NCBI GenBank assembly: GCA_003506635.1
Contig: DNZB01000170.1
Coordinates: 578-7,601, forward strand
Direction: 5' to 3'
Source of the DNA: Parvularcula sp.
GTDB lineage: Bacteria > Pseudomonadota > Alphaproteobacteria > Caulobacterales > Parvularculaceae
DNA length: 7,024 bases
Positions 6,857 to 7,024 of this stretch are shown here, in pieces. Both the position numbers and the translations under genes were made by a program. The notes under the pieces are model-generated. The model was not told where the DNA came from. It saw only the letters and a list, made by a program, of their open reading frames with translations, and searched no databases. Each line of letters opens with the position of its first letter. Within the stretch, counting starts at the first letter, position 1.

Positions 6857-6857
6857 C
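6844..6857. promoter_or_regulatory. Perfect 14-bp dyad GGTATC-CA-GATACC
   Basis: GGTATC at 6844-6849 and GATACC at 6852-6857 form a perfect 6-bp inverted repeat with a 2-bp centre, the usual shape of a dimeric repressor or activator site. It lies in the divergent region between the phytase-like gene and rplM, about 70 bp from the former start codon and about 46 bp upstream of the proposed rplM -35. It competes with the neighbouring GTATCTG/CAGATAC pairing if transcribed. The binding protein is unknown. Confidence 0.45.
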
Positions 6858-6863
6858 ACATCA

Positions 6864-6882
6864 GGAAAACGCATGTTTTTCC
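6864..6882. repeat. Inverted repeat GGAAAAC-GCAT-GTTTTTCC
   Basis: GGAAAAC (6864-6870) faces GTTTTTCC (6875-6882) across GCAT, giving a 7-bp stem with one bulged T. The stem is too AT-rich for a strong terminator and no T-tract follows it on either strand. It may be a second operator or simply an AT-rich promoter-upstream element. TATAAC at 6885-6890 just downstream resembles a -10 but lacks a -35 at proper spacing. Confidence 0.35.
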
Positions 6883-6902
6883 GCTATAACCGGCGCAGTC
6901 GA

Positions 6903-6931
6903 TTGACGAAAGCGAAAAGCCGGGCTATCCG
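6903..6931 (+). promoter_or_regulatory. Probable rplM promoter
   Basis: TTGACG (6903-6908) and TATCCG (6926-6931) are separated by exactly 17 nt. The -35 matches the alphaproteobacterial housekeeping preference (TTGACG) and the GCTATCC around the -10 partly fits the Caulobacter-type GCTANAWC element. A start site near 6938 would give a leader of about 66 nt before the rplM ATG, enough for the structures described in the next entry. Confidence 0.55.
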
Positions 6932-6944
6932 CCGCCACCGAAAT

Positions 6945-7002
6945 GGCCGGTACGGAGCGCAAGCCGCCCAACCCGGCCTTCTTTTGACCGAAGGAACCGG
7001 CC
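6945..7002 (+). promoter_or_regulatory. rplM 5' leader with two mutually exclusive hairpins
   Basis: Hairpin A pairs GGCCGG (6945-6950) with CCGGCC (6973-6978) and is followed at once by TTCTTTT, the shape of a weak attenuator. Hairpin B pairs CCGGCCTTC (6973-6981) with GAAGG-aa-CCGG (6990-7000), a 9-bp stem with a two-base bulge that buries the AAGGAA Shine-Dalgarno sequence (6991-6996). The two share 6973-6978, so only one can form. This would suit autogenous control by L13, known for E. coli rplM-rpsI, but here it is an inference from pairing alone. Confidence 0.45.
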
Positions 7003-7003
7003 C

Positions 7004-7024
7004 ATGAAAACCTATTCCGCCAAG
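7004..7024 (+). CDS. rplM: 50S ribosomal protein L13, first seven codons (cut by window edge)
   Basis: Only MKTYSAK is visible before the right edge. This matches the start of alphaproteobacterial L13, which typically begins MKT(F/Y)xAKP. The ATG at 7004 has an AAGGAA Shine-Dalgarno sequence seven bases upstream, a promoter-like element at 6903-6931 and a structured leader. L13 is one of the first proteins to bind 23S rRNA in large-subunit assembly and is usually followed by rpsI. The identification rests on seven residues plus context, hence the reduced confidence. Confidence 0.75.

Noticed and set aside
5969..6889. A 306-codon plus-strand frame opposite the phytase-like gene
   Set aside because: Arg-rich composition typical of an antisense shadow, while the opposite frame has a signal peptide, lipobox, ribosome binding site and propeller-like repeats.
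1..7024. tRNA or rRNA genes, CRISPR arrays, insertion sequences, phage or defence genes
   Set aside because: I found no tRNA cloverleaf, no regularly spaced repeats and no transposase or integrase frame; the genes have uniform GC-rich codon use.

Overview
This GC-rich window carries ordinary chromosomal housekeeping genes of an alphaproteobacterium. The evidence is the content and order of the genes: a CBP3-type cytochrome bc1 chaperone, a DUF177 protein, plsX, fabH, ihfA and a MerR-type regulator in one co-directional run, with bamE diverging from it, and a COX15-type heme A synthase beside a DUF2842 protein. The lineage cannot be fixed further from the sequence. I see no mobile elements, tRNA or rRNA genes, CRISPR arrays or defence genes.

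Layout. Positions 1-3902 form a minus-strand run, read from right to left: bc1 chaperone (3902-3330), DUF177 (3355-2852), plsX (2798-1722), fabH (1725-754), ihfA (650-330) and a MerR regulator cut by the window edge (316-1). Overlaps of 26 nt and 4 nt suggest shared transcription, while the 103-bp gap before ihfA may hold a separate promoter. The lipoprotein gene bamE (3966-4430) points the other way and meets a small DUF2842 membrane protein (4636-4427) tail to tail; both use the same TTAA for their stop codons. Heme A synthase (4701-5873) diverges from DUF2842 and runs about 180 nt into the 3' end of an opposing lipoprotein gene (6775-5693). That lipoprotein resembles a beta-propeller phytase but seems to lack the family's acidic metal-binding motifs. 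A 228-bp intergenic region with several dyads follows, and then the first seven codons of rplM (ribosomal protein L13) at 7004.

Function. Two envelope and respiration themes meet here. PlsX and FabH start phospholipid and fatty acid synthesis, BamE belongs to the outer-membrane assembly machine, and the bc1 chaperone and heme A synthase support assembly of respiratory complexes III and IV. IhfA and the MerR protein are DNA-binding proteins.

The points most worth a second look are the rplM leader, which can form two mutually exclusive hairpins, one of which hides the Shine-Dalgarno sequence; the long antisense overlap of heme A synthase with the phytase-like gene; the degenerate phytase-like protein itself; and the cluster of CAGATA-type repeats and dyads upstream of it. 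No clearly new biological system is visible.
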